A DNA stretch of 64,000 nucleotides from Anastrepha obliqua (GCF_027943255.1 NC_072896.1:116963879-117027878), one strand, 5' to 3'. Positions 46,060 through 56,529 are shown, counted from the first letter of the stretch. Made by a program: numbers and translations. Notes: generated from the letters alone by a model not told the origin.

Positions 46060-47332
46060 AAAATTATACAAAATTAAGGATCCATTTACTTTTGCTCGAT
46101 ATGACCACCTTTTGCCTTGACTATGGCCTTGAGACGGCCCAGCCCACTCGCGGACAATGGGTTTTTACAGCGCCGACTGGTGAATCTTTTAGTTCGGACT
46201 TTGCTCTCCAAAACAGCCCAAAGAGAATTTTCCATCAGATTCGCGTCTGTTGAATTTGAGAGCCATTGTGTGGACGTTATGAATTTCGTAACGCTGTTTT
46301 TTAAACACTTTTGGTTCCCCCGAACTTTGTGAGACGTTGCCGAGTTCTGTTAAAACGTCCATGGCCCGACTAGAATTACAGTGAGGCATGCCAAAGAATC
46401 AGTTAGGCCCGAATTAGGCAGGCCTTACTGAGGCACGCCTCACTATTACCTTACCAGGCCCACGTTAGGCAAGGCAAAGATTGGCATGCCAGAACAATAC
46501 CAAATTTGGTTGGGGTCACGAAAATCTATGGCAGTGTCTCACTTAGGCATAAATTGGAATCCCTAACTAACCTGCGCCTAATGAGGCAGATGTGTGGTGA
46601 TAACTTTCGGGACTTGGGCCTAGTTTGGCTGCCTTATGAGGCGCAAATTTGGAATGCGGTCTGCCTTATTTGCGCCTAATCACCGCCTTCCAAAATTTCT
46701 AGTCGGGGGTCTGCCACCGAAATGTTTGTCTGCCCACGGCTTCAAAGCAACCTTTAGAATACTTTCCCGATAATATTTCGGATTTTCGCATTTAACTTGA
46801 AGCCACGCTCGATGAAAATGATTGGAGAGCACCCATCTGCGGTTACAGCGGCCCAAACCATTATCTGTGGCGGGTGCTGCCTCCTGATGGCCAATCGATG
46901 ACTCAAATTTTCGTATGAATGATCGGTCAAATAAACCCTATCGTTTTGCGAGTTTACGAATTGCTCAATTTCAAATATTTACTCGAAGAAAAACAGAGAA
47001 AACAGAATGTTCGGAAATTGACTGTTTTCGGCCAAGCGAAGCAACCCTCTCTCAAGTCTGACTTGTTGCTGCTTTGGTGTGAGATCACGCGCCTTTTGGA
47101 TCTTGTAAGACTTGACTTTGAGATAATTTTTCAGTATGCGGCAGATGCTACGGTCAAATATTTTCAGTTCTTTCGCCATTTGATTTGCACTTCGTCGGGG
47201 ATTCCGCTCAAGTCGCTTCTTCACTTCTTGAACAATTTCACGTGACGCTACAGTCTTTTGGTGACCACCCCTATGACGATTCGCGATGCTGCCAGTATCA
47301 TTGTAACGAGTAATGGTGCGATGAACAAACAC
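46060..47332 (-). pseudogene. Tc1-like transposase, interrupted by the nested MITE
   Basis: Begins inside the HTH region (TITRYNDTGSIANRHRGGHQ, KKRLERNPRRSANQMAKELK), continues FVNSQNDRVYLTD, IRRQHPPQIMVWAAVTADG, FGGR, and is then cut by the insert at 46365-46707. Beyond it: PWTF-stop-QNSATSH (second catalytic Asp now Asn), a diverged DANLMENSLWAVLESKVRTK, and RLKAIVKAKGGHIEQK at the C-terminus. The first catalytic block is also lost. Inactive before or after the insertion. Confidence 0.82.
46365..46707. mobile_element. 343-bp non-autonomous element with CCCGACTAG ends and CC/GG target duplication
   Basis: Both ends carry CCCGACTAGAA in inverted orientation. GG precedes (46363-46364) and follows (46708-46709). 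Removing the element and one dinucleotide rejoins the Tc1 transposase codons as AGA CCA TGG, keeping the reading frame, which fixes the boundaries. The interior holds many copies, in both orientations, of TTAGGC / GCCTTA / TGAGGC. No open frame. Superfamily unknown; the 2-bp duplication and subterminal arrays are reminiscent of CACTA-type elements, but the ends are not CACTA. Confidence 0.88.
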
Positions 47333-47825
47333 TTTATTTACTTTAAGGTGCGAGCGGTCTGAAGTTGCTTACACTTCGAGTGCCGGACCCTGTATAGTGC
47401 GTATGTATATATTTTCTATTGTTTGTATATAGATATACTCATACTTATATAAAAAGCTACAAAATTGAATATGAAAATATACAATATTAGTTATGCACTA
47501 TAACTTTTTCTAAATTTTTCTAAAGGGAGCATATACACCAACTGTGTAGACATTCGGTGTCCATAAAACAAAAAACAATTCATGATATGTCCGCAAAATA
47601 ATTTTTTGAAATTTGTTTTCATTAAAAAGTTGTCAAAGCAGATCGCCCAAATCGAGTACGTATTCATATTGCCGTTTCTTTTTTTTCGACGAATCCCATC
47701 AACCTTATCAGCGGCGGAACTGACAGATTGATGCGCGTCAAAGGTAAGAGCCCGAACTGCTGCATTGCTGCATATGCTTGGGAAAACGCTAATAGTGGTA
47801 CTCGTAATGAGAATTTTTACTACCA

Positions 47826-48240
47826 CTGCTATCCTCATTTCCCATTGAGTATAGGGTCTCGAAATTCCCCTAAATCTTACTTTGTTGTTTGCTTCTCTAC
47901 ATATTGAAGTCCACGACTACCCATTGCCATTCAGTTCGCTATCGACAGTTTTTCGACAGGAGCTTTTAGCAGAGACACCTGGATTATTGCGGGTATTGCG
48001 ATATAGCTGTTGCGTTTGCCAAGTGTGTGTCCTATCCATTGCGCATACTTCTTGATGGGCACGACCCCAGAGCTCTTCATTTGATGTGCGAACAGGCCAC
48101 CATATTTTTAGAATCTGCCGCAAGCACTTGCTTACAAAGACTTGGATAAATTTTGAGCATTTCCCAGTTCCCGAACCATAATAAAACATTGACATCACGT
48201 TAGAGTTGAATGTTCGCAGCTTAGATTTCTGATTTTACGT
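47826..48240 (-). pseudogene. LINE reverse transcriptase C-terminus (ALCS type)
   Basis: Minus strand: FVSKCLRQILKIWWPVRTSN, then a shifted RKWRWIGHTLRK-type segment, GRPRNTWRRTVE-type sequence ending ELNGNG, and a final TLYSMGNED corresponding to ALCSxxNEE. This is the thumb end of a LINE polymerase. Confidence 0.6.
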
Positions 48241-48268
48241 GACCGTCATATATTGCGCAGCATACTGA

Positions 48269-48917
48269 GGGGGTTAGGGGTAGTCAGAGGCCCGAAAAAA
48301 TTATGATTTTCAATAATTTTTGTTTGCTAGTCAATTGCTTTATTTTACAAAAATAAAAACATAGCATTAAAACATCATGTTTCGGTTTGACATTAGCAAA
48401 AAAAAAAAAAATTAATAATTGTAAAAGTTATAGCTGATTGTGTGGAGCTCGTTTCTTCAGAAGCCCCTTGCGGTCATCATCACAAATCCTTGGAGATTCA
48501 TCTAAAATCATTCGCACAAGAGAAATTAGTGTTATTAATAGATCGTGTGTCTGATCGGTGCTTTTTTGCAAAATTAATAATACGGTGGCCTCAGGAAATA
48601 TTAATATTGTTTAAATATTGTTTAAAAAAAGTAGAAATTTTTGAACAAAAATCCTTCGATCAGGCACGAGCTTTTTATGCTTTTCAAAGCAGTATACATT
48701 TTATTGAAATCTACCAATCAGTTTTTAAGTTACAGTGATCACTAGTTCAAAAAACATAGTTTTGAGAAAAACGCATTTCAAATTTTGCTATCGAGCTCCG
48801 GAGCGCCCATTGCTTATTGTTGAATAACTCGAAAAGTATTTCTTGAATTCGCTTCAAATTTTCACACAATATTTTTAAGATATTATACTTTAAGAAAATT
48901 CTGACTACCCCTAACCG
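48269..48917. mobile_element. 649-bp inverted-repeat element flanked by CTGA
   Basis: GGTTAGGGGTAGTCAGA (17 bp) occurs inverted at both ends. CTGA lies immediately outside each end (48265-48268 and 48918-48921), a candidate 4-bp target duplication. No transposase; a 98-codon frame inside (48442-48738) has no motif. Internal sequence near 48855-48900 resembles 36110-36165. Confidence 0.75.
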
Positions 48918-49195
48918 CTGAACTCGGCTTTGACCAACATCTTCGCCATTCGTACAGTTTTATAGCCCATTGAATTTTGGTGCAATGAATTTTTGGTGTA
49001 AATGCATTTTCATCTAACTCAAATGGTTTAAAGTGTCTTATAAAGCTTCCATTGCTTATCATATGAAAATCTCTTTCAATACCTTGAAAATTAAACATTT
49101 TTATTTGTTTTCAATATTTAGGTGCACAGAAAGTCTTAAATTTCTTTTGATTTTAATATGTTTAAAACCAACTTAAGGTCGTGGTGGGTTTAAAG

Positions 49196-49440
49196 TTAAA
49201 CGCGGATTAAGCTAAAAACCATAACCATTAACCATTTAATTAAGTTTTTCGGTACGATGTCGCCAATCTGCTCCCTCAGGGCATTTCTTTCCGCCAGCCA
49301 TCTGTCACATCTAAAAAACGTGTATTCAGCGTCATCGCTCGGTGCTTCGCAGTATATGCACTTAGAATCGGTTACCTTGCCCATGCGCTATAGGTAACTC
49401 CGGAAGTGGCTCCGACTCCATGCAGTATCCCCTCACTTGT
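49196..49440 (-). pseudogene. R1/LOA-like LINE C-terminus with zinc-binding motif
   Basis: Minus strand: RSHFRSYL-stop-RMGKVTDSK, CIYCEAPSDDAEYTFFRC and DRWLAERNALREQIGDIVPK. The C-x2-C...C pattern near the polymerase C-terminus is typical of R1/LOA-type LINEs. The rest of the element is missing. Confidence 0.7.
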
Positions 49441-49444
49441 TTTG

Positions 49445-50570
49445 AGAGAAATATTACGAATTTTCCAATGAAATTCACAGGAGATGTTCATTTCGTGCTT
49501 ATTTTGCTAAAACTATATTAGCACCAACACTATTCTGTTAATAATAGTTTTTAAGTTATTTGTTGATAAAATTTGTCTTTTACCTTCACCAAATTTTGAT
49601 AGAATAAGTGCATTTATCACATTTATTTTAATAAATATTGAAACTATATTAACATACACACACGTTTTTAACTCTTTTTATTTATTTATACCACAAATTA
49701 ACCATTTATATTGCATTTTTAAGTTGCTAACTCCAAATATGCCAGCTAAATTTACAATAACTGAAAAGCATGGCTGAATGGAGTGCTGCCAGAAGCAAAA
49801 AATAAAAAAAAATAATAGAATGCGATTGAAAACGAAGCAACATAGGAACATAATTTCTACACACTCTTTTCTGTTAGAATATGAGGGAATGGGGGTTTAC
49901 AACCTCTAAGGTGTAAATACTCTTTTTAAAATTTTTTAACTATTTTTTTTTATATATAGATATTTAATATATAAAAAAGAATATACATAATATATTCATA
50001 ATATAGTGAAAATTTGGAATTAAAAATCGCGCGATTTTTTATTCCAAATTTTCGCCTGCGGCGCTTTTTTTTTCTTTTTTTTTTAAATATATATATATGT
50101 ATATATATATATATCATATATTCATAATATAGGGAAAATTTGGAATAAAAAATCGCGCGTGCGGCGCTTTTTTTTTTTTCTTTTTTTTTAAATATATACA
50201 TATATGTATAATATAGTGAAAATTTGGAATTAAAAATCGCGCGATATCATATATTATGCATATAAATGCATACAATCAAACATACTTTACTGAAAATCAA
50301 GCATTAATATATATATGTATATAAATATATACATATATCCATAAATATACCTATATATATATATATATATATATATATAAGAATAGACGTATATAATATA
50401 GAAATAATTTGTAAAATTTTGTATTTCTATTCATTTATTATCTTCTAAAATTGTTTATTTATACGATGTCTGGCAGCACTTCGGCTGGTTGTAGTAACCA
50501 AAATTTGGTCAATTTTACAATTTTTAAACTCAAATAACTTAAAAACTACAAGTCGCCGCCAAGTGAGGTT
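49445..50570. other. Very AT-rich DNA around a tandem hairpin repeat
   Basis: Long A/T runs, a (TA)n microsatellite at 50351-50379, and the duplicated unit at 49993-50260 described separately. No gene. Confidence 0.55.
49993..50260. repeat. Three tandem copies of a unit built on a CGCG-centred palindrome
   Basis: 50008-50053 is a 46-bp palindrome with one mismatch pair (arms GAAAATTTGGAAT..AAAAATCGCG). The left arm recurs at about 50133-50159 and 50218-50245. Copies one and two are followed by TGCGGCGC, a T run, C and another T run. Spacing of the first two copies is about 125 bp. Confidence 0.85.
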
Positions 50571-50574
50571 TTCA

Positions 50575-51210
50575 AAGTAGAATGCCCCCTCTACCCCCCC
50601 TTATACCCCTTGTTTTAAAAAAGGCGGGGGACCAAATGGGTATTTTCCCCCGGAAGTATCCGTGGCCCGAGAGGAACTGAGTTATGAAGTAGTTCACTTC
50701 TCCGAAGTTCCTTTGGACCCATTTGTCAATTGATGGAATAAGTTTCGCCGTCCATCTGCCAATCGGTTCAGTGTCCCATCGGCTTTGCCACCGCAGCATG
50801 GTTTGGCATGTCCGTTTTGGGAAGCTAGTGATGACGTGTTTCTTCTTGGAATCCCACGCATCCATTCGTTCCCGGACCATGAGGTCGATGGGTATCTGAC
50901 CGCTGATCACGAAAATTGCAGCGCCTGAGACAGTGCGGTAGGCTGAGGCAACTCTGAGTGCCGCTGTTCATGGCACAGCCTCCAGTGCTTTGCGCTTGGC
51001 CTTGCAGTTTAACACAGTTCCCCACTCTTCGCTGCCGTACAGGAGAATCGAGCTTGTGGTCGCCATAATTAGCTTTGCTCTGTGTTGGCCCACCGATGTT
51101 TGTCATTAATCTACTTAGCATACCCGTGACCTTTGCTGTTTGGTAGCCGCATGCCGTATCTGGGCCCAGAAAGTAAGTCTGCAGTCAAGTTAAATACCTA
51201 AGTATTTTTA
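50575..51210 (-). pseudogene. R1-like LINE reverse transcriptase, thumb end
   Basis: Minus strand, in order: YLGV-type start, GPRYGMRLPNSKGHGYA, INDKHRWANTEQS / MTNIGGPTQSKANY, SILLYGSEEWGTVLN-type sequence (shifted), then FVISGQIPIDLMVRERMDAW, MLRWQSRWDTEPIGRWTAKL, IPSIDKWVQRNFGEVNYFIT and QFLSGHGYFRG. The last 110 codons are open (50572-50910). Upstream catalytic motifs are absent. Confidence 0.75.
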
Positions 51211-51234
51211 CTACTTGTAGCTTGAGTCTAAGCT

Positions 51235-51330
51235 GCTAGTACCACAATGGGCCTTCAGACCGAAGTGGGTGCCTTCTATACCCTCATGGATAGCGGCAAC
51301 CACCGTAACCTAACTTAGCCTAACAGCCAA
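51235..51330 (-). repeat. Dispersed repeat R5 beginning GTTAGGCTAAGTTAGGTTAC
   Basis: On the minus strand the TTAGG-like start is followed by GGTGGTTGCCGC, CATGAGGGTATAGAAGGCAC and CCACTTCGGTCTGAAGGCCC. A repeat style known to me from dipteran genomes; single copy here. Confidence 0.4.
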
Positions 51331-51424
51331 ACAGAATTACTTGGCGAAAATGTTGATAGAATTATAGTGTGAGCGAATAGATTTTGAAAAACACATACGC
51401 CAAAAAATCTCTTCATCATCATCT

Positions 51425-51480
51425 ATTCCGTTTGTCCCGAATGGAACAGAGGGCCTCAAGCAAATCTCTTCAGCTATACT
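51425..51480 (-). pseudogene. LINE C-terminus scrap (EALCSIRDKRNR, stop)
   Basis: GAG GCC CTC TGT TCC ATT on the minus strand, ending in consecutive TGA codons. It has the same ending type as five other remnants in the window. Confidence 0.45.
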
Positions 51481-51484
51481 TTAA

Positions 51485-52450
51485 ATTGTAATTAATTATA
51501 TTAATTAGCTTTGGTGTTTTATAAAAACGGTAAATATTTGCTCTGCCAAAAAAATGGTATTCCTGTTTGCTAATGGCCAATTCAACCAAATGTTATCTAA
51601 ACTTCCTGCAACTTTTTTTCTAGTGCAACTGACTAACCAATCTTCTGTGCAAATTATAAATCCATACGAAATTGAGAAGTATTAAACTTTTAATTAAATT
51701 AAACGATTTTATTTGTTTCATATGTATCAACAAAATGAATGAGGCCTTAAGGACGAGCGAAGCTGCAGATATGCACAGGTACATGAGGACCACATGCATA
51801 CATACATACATACATTTTTACACAAACACTTACATTACGATAATAAGTAAATAGCAAAGCTGTATTCCACAGCACATAAATGCAAGTCGCATATAAAACA
51901 AAAAGTTATGTACTGAGCGTATAAAGTTCTCATATCTATGTGCATATATGTATGTGTGTATGGCGGTGTAAGTATAAATGTGCATAGGTGTGTGTGTATG
52001 TGCACAGGAAAACAACTTAATCTGCAAAACCAAATAAAAGGCGCACACAAACAGTAAAACAAAAGCAAGAGCAAAAAGTGGAATAAAAATAAAAAATGGG
52101 TATTTCAATGTAGAAATATGTACATGATTTCCGATTGGTCGGCGCTTTCGCTGGGACAGAGCGGAGAATATACAATACTTGGGTGGGTGGGTGGTGGTGG
52201 TGAATCAACAGAAATTCGCTGCAAAATATAAAATGAATTAAAATGAAAAGAAGTAAAAGAAAGTACATTTAAAAATACTTAACTGTATGTGCATACACAA
52301 ATGTGTGTGAATATGTAAAGCCGTGCGTACTATTTATATTAGGGTTGTTCATTCATGCTGATATCAGGAAATATGTTCTTACACCTCCAAAAAAAAGCGG
52401 TATAATAAATAATAATATAATATTTTCTAATAAAATGTAATAATAATATT
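51485..52450. other. Non-coding, CATA/TGTG repeats
   Basis: CATACATACATACAT lies near 51796-51813 and TATGTGTGTATG near 51950-51990. Overlapping open frames on the minus strand reflect these repeats. Confidence 0.5.
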
Positions 52451-52451
52451 A

Positions 52452-53012
52452 TGTGCGCAACTAAGTTCCCGCTTTTTGTCAATAGATGCCGCCAGCAATG
52501 TGTGCTAGTCGTTTCTAACATAACCTAAATGTCAAAAACCAAGCTTAGATATATGGTAAAAAAACTGCTTCGATACATTAGTGATTTCGTTTTGGTATCA
52601 TATACTTTTGGTTTTGTGAAAATGTCTGATTTTGTGCTGAATAATCGTCATTTGCGGGAAGTTTTAATTTTCCTCTTTCATTCGAAAAAAACGGCGGCTG
52701 AAGCGCATCGAGAGCTACAAGTGGTTTATGGAGATGCTGCTTTAAGTGAAACAACGTGCCGATATTGGCTCCGTCGCTTCAAAGACGGTGATTTTAATGT
52801 CGACGACCGTTCGCGTGAAGGAAGGACAAAAACCTTCGAAGGCGCTTTAGAGGCATTGCTCAATAGGAGGCATTGCTCAATTGGAGGCATTGCTCAATGA
52901 GGATGTCAAATGCAAGAAAACCTTGCTTGAGTATTAGGCGTTACCTGCCAATCAATTTCCAAGCAATTGCATGCATTGGGAATGATTCAGAAACACGGGA
53001 CTTGGGGTTTGG
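52452..53012 (+). mobile_element. 5' half of a mariner (family M1), cut by an RTE-like LINE
   Basis: Begins TGTGCGCAACTAAGTTCCCG after TA (52450-52451). The transposase starts MSDFVLNNRHLREVL (52622) and keeps the HTH region (LSETTCRYWLRRFKDGDFNVDD). It has a small duplication around 52860-52897 (repeated GGAGGCATTGCTCAAT), then frame loss. Homology with 8435-9369 stops at GGGACTTGGG near 53012, where LINE sequence begins. The 3' half is absent. Confidence 0.85.
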
Positions 53013-53038
53013 GACCAGCCACTTAAAAATCCCCCCCA

Positions 53039-54665
53039 ATGAAAAGAATTGCAAAGCCTCGGATGAGAACTGCCTTTACTGATGACGACCCCTGCAAACG
53101 AAATAAGGAATATGATTTGAGGGCATGCACCTGGAATGTCTGGTCCCTTAATGGGGAAGGTGCCTCTGCCCGGCTGGTTGATGTCCTCGTGAGAGTAAAG
53201 GCTGACATCACTGCCATCCAAGAGATGCGATGGACGGGGCAAGGTAAGAAAACCATAGGACTTTGCGACGTCTACTACAGCTGCCATGTAAAGGAGCGCA
53301 AATTCGGTGTCGGATTTGTTGTGGGAGAGAGACTTCGTCGCCAAGTACTGTCGTTCACTCCGGTGGACGAGCGTCTCGCAATAATCCGCATCAAAGCGCG
53401 ATTTTTTAACATCTCGCTAATTTGCGCCCACGCCCCGACGGAAGAGAAGGACGATGCGACCAAAGATTCCTTCTATGAGCGCCTGGAACGTTCCTATGAG
53501 CGCTGCCCCCGCCACGACATAAAAATCGTGCTTGGCGACTTCAACGCCAGGGTGGGCAAGGAGGGAATTTTTGGTCCCACAGTCGGAAAATTCAGCCTGC
53601 ACAACGAAACATCCGGTAACGGACAGAGGCTGATCGACTTCGCCGGGGCCCGAAACATGGTAGTCTGCAGCACCAGATTCCAGCATAAAAAGATACACCA
53701 AGCTATCTGGCTGTCTCCTGATCGAAAAACCAGATCGATCATGTTGTGATAGATGGAAGACACGCTTCTAGTGTATTAGATGTACGTACGATCCGAGGAC
53801 CAAACATCCACGAGGATCATTACCTTGTTGCAGCCAAGCTGCGCACACGCCTCTGTGCAGCAAAAAACGTACATCTACCTACGCAAAGAATGTTCGACAT
53901 CGAAAAGCTGCAATCACAACAGACAGCCAGAAGATTCGCCACTCGACTCTCACTCCTGCTCTCAGAGAGCACTGCCCAACAAACCGGCATGCGCGAGCAA
54001 TGGATCAACATTTCTCGTTCTCTAGGTACCGCCGTCGAAGAAGAAATCGGATTCCGGCGAGCCCGAAAAAACAATTGGTACGACGAGGAATGTCATGCTG
54101 CCGCAGAAAGAAAGGATGCCGCCTATAGAGCCACGCTGCGATCGGGCGCAACGCGAGCCATGTGGGATCGCTACAGAGAGCTGAAAAAGGAAGAGAGACG
54201 TATTATCCGACAGAAGAAACGAGAGGCCGAAATACGTGAGTGCGAGGAGCTTGAGATGCTGGCCAATAGGAACAACGCCCGAAAATTTTACCAAAAAGTT
54301 CGGCGGCTTACAGAAGGTTTTAAGACCGGGGCGCTGTCCTGTAAGAACAAAGACGGCGATCTGGTGACTGACGTACAGAGCAATCTTAAATTATGGAGGG
54401 AACACTTCTCGAACCTGTTAAACGGTGACAGCTGCGCATGTCATAGAGAATGTGAAGATCCCGATACCCCAATCGTTGACGACGGAATGGTCGTTTCGTT
54501 ACCCGACCATGACGAGGTGAGAATAGTAATATCACGGTTAAAGAACAACAAAGCCGCGGGCGCCGACGGACTGCCGGCTGAGCTATTCAAACATGGCGGC
54601 GAGGAGTTGGTAAGGTGCATGCATCAGCTCCTATGCAGAATATGGTCGGATGAAAGCATGCCTGC
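53039..54665 (+). pseudogene. RTE-like LINE: complete-looking endonuclease, truncated reverse transcriptase
   Basis: Apurinic-type endonuclease motifs are present: TWNVWSL (Asn), ADITAIQEMRWTG (Glu), LICAHAPTEEKD, IKIVLGDFNARVG (Asp/Asn) and EDHYLVAAKL (final Asp-His). Near 53730 a small deletion shifts the frame, so the first frame stops at 53749 and the rest continues in 53746-54665 as VIDGRHASSVLDVRTIRGPN. A basic linker follows (YRELKKEERRIIRQKKREAE). The polymerase begins with VISRLKNNKAAGADGLPAEL but is lost after SDESMPA, before the catalytic palm. Its leader matches 32290-32395. Confidence 0.85.
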
Positions 54666-54689
54666 CGCGCCAATTAAGAAGAAGTTGAT

Positions 54690-55440
54690 CTATAACCGCA
54701 AATTAACCATCAGGGGGGTGGAACATTGCTTATAGATCCCTTCAGGGCATTGTAGTTAATGATTTGGCCCCAAAAAAGTTGGTTCCAAAAGACATAAATT
54801 CCATGAAAAAGGGAAAGTGCATTCTCATCGCCAAAGACATGATTTCACAGGCTGAATTTGACCCAACATTCATCAAATGCATCATTACTGGAGACGGGAC
54901 ATGAGTTAGCGAGTACGACAGACAATCCAGACATCAGGCGAGTGAGTGGAGAGCTCCGAATGAAGCAAGACCCAAAAAAAAAAAACAATACACTTTTCAG
55001 TCGAAAAAGAAAGCAATGGTTTTTATGGATTAGAACACTATTCCACACCACGAATTTTTGCCAGATATACATGCAGTTTACGGCTCAAGACTATTATTTG
55101 GGTGACAATCCTCCAAAAAAGAAGGATTTGTGTGAAAAAGCTCGTTGATTTTGCTCCATGATAACGCACAGTCGTACAGTGCCATCATTAACCGTGAATT
55201 TTTGACCAAGAGCGAAACGAATACCAACCAACAGTCATCAAGTTCCCTGATTGGGGTCCCTGCAATTTTTTTCAAAAAACCATTACGAGGAACAACATCC
55301 GCGTTTCAACAGTCGAAAGGAAGCAATCGAAAAATCGAAGACGGCTGTAATATCTATACCGGAAATAGAGTTCCAGAAATGTTTTGAGAGCTGAATCAAA
55401 CGCTGGAATAAGTGTGTTGCAGTTGGTGGGAGCAATAAGC
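54690..55440 (+). pseudogene. Mariner transposase relic (family M6)
   Basis: LAPKKLVPKDINSMKKGKC, AEFDPTFIKCIITGDGT with a stop where GDETW is usual, SEYD, a broken middle, then LLHDNAQSYSAIINREFLTK, a diverged third block (Asp apparently Asn), and in another frame RFNSRKEAIEKSKTAV, IEFQKCFES, KRWNKCVAVGG. All regions of a mariner from the linker to the C-terminus are in order. Possible right end near 55570 (TAACAGGCTGTATG). Confidence 0.75.
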
Positions 55441-55574
55441 TACATTTTTGTATTTAAGATTTACGCGTTCCATTCTATACACATACTTTTGAATGTCAAA
55501 TATTAGACAAACCGTCCCAGTTAAGCAAACATATTTTTCTTTTTTCAAAAGAAGAAGCTTTTACTGTAACAGGC

Positions 55575-56210
55575 TGTATGATTTTATATTTTAGAAAAAA
55601 AATTATCACGCAAAAATCATTTAAAATAAAGCCGAAATCGCGTCTTTCATACATTTAGGGTAAAATATTTTTGAAATCTGTGCCAGCAAACCAATTATCG
55701 CCCTGAATTTCAAAAGGGAAAAGTACACTCTGCTTTCTGTTAAAATTTTTTGTATCGGAAGAGGTTGTTTTTTTATGGAAACTCGAAAGAAGAAAATGTT
55801 TTATTTCCAAGAATTCCGATAAACATATCCTTTAAAATCAAAATAAGAAATCCTATGTATTCCAAAGGGTTAGAGAAAATTATTCCCAACAAAGGAGACC
55901 GAATTTTTGCAAGGACGCAATAATAATGCGATTCATGAGATTATGATGTTAATAACAAAAGTGTTTTTGTTATTGTTATATCACTTTACTAAGCGCTGCC
56001 AGTGCTCAGAGTAGTCACCGAATTGTATCGTCTAACTCATCTAACAGTAGACCCAGGAATCGTGCTATTTCGTTGGGTTGGGTCTAGAGGGAGATAGGTG
56101 TTAGTTGAGTGGGTTTGAGAGGATTTGTGAAGTGGTTAGTATCACAAGCCGGACATATATTGAGTATGCCGGAGTCTATTCTGGATAAGTAGGAGAATAA
56201 CAAAAGTGTG
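55575..56210. other. Unassigned DNA
   Basis: 56000-56200 is less AT-rich and might be a LINE remnant, but no motif is firm. Confidence 0.35.
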
Positions 56211-56214
56211 TTTA

Positions 56215-56524
56215 GATGCTTTCCATTTCAATTCAACCGGGCTATTCGAGTCATGTTCTTCGAGACACGTATTTTTTTGTTCGTCCGAAAAATTTTTTTC
56301 AAGAGTTATCGGCAATTTTGTTTTTCGGCTCAAACTCGATTTTTTTTAATTATATAAGAAACATTTTTTTTTAAATGCCCATAACTTAGTCAAAAATGAA
56401 CCGAGTTTAATAATTTTGGGTTCAAAATGATCGTCATTACTTACACGAGCGATTCCATGTAGAAACAGTTGCAAAAAATTAGTTGAAAATTTTTTAGCCC
56501 GGTTGAATTGAAATGGAAAGCATC
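56215..56524. mobile_element. 310-bp MITE with 30-bp perfect inverted ends and TTTA duplication
   Basis: Ends start GATGCTTTCCATTTCAATTC and continue AACCGGGCTA, identical over 30 bp. TTTA lies directly outside both (56211-56214 and 56525-56528). AT-rich interior without an open frame of note. No autonomous partner is seen in the window. Confidence 0.92.
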
Positions 56525-56529
56525 TTTAT

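Larger units (their letters stand above)
45970..47392 (-). mobile_element. Tc1-like transposon carrying a nested MITE
   Basis: Ends are imperfect inverted repeats (CCGGGTCTGGC.TCGAAGTGTA and CAGGGTCCGGCACTCGAAGTGTAA-type) with TA at 45968-45969 and 47393-47394. Without the nested 343-bp insert it would be about 1.08 kb, short for a Tc1-like element because the transposase N-terminus is missing next to the right end. It starts 13 bp after the mariner at 44784-45956. Confidence 0.85.

Noticed and set aside
51835..52268. Cys/Phe-rich minus-strand frames resembling membrane proteins
   Set aside because: Produced by TG/TA repeats; no consistent start and mutually overlapping.
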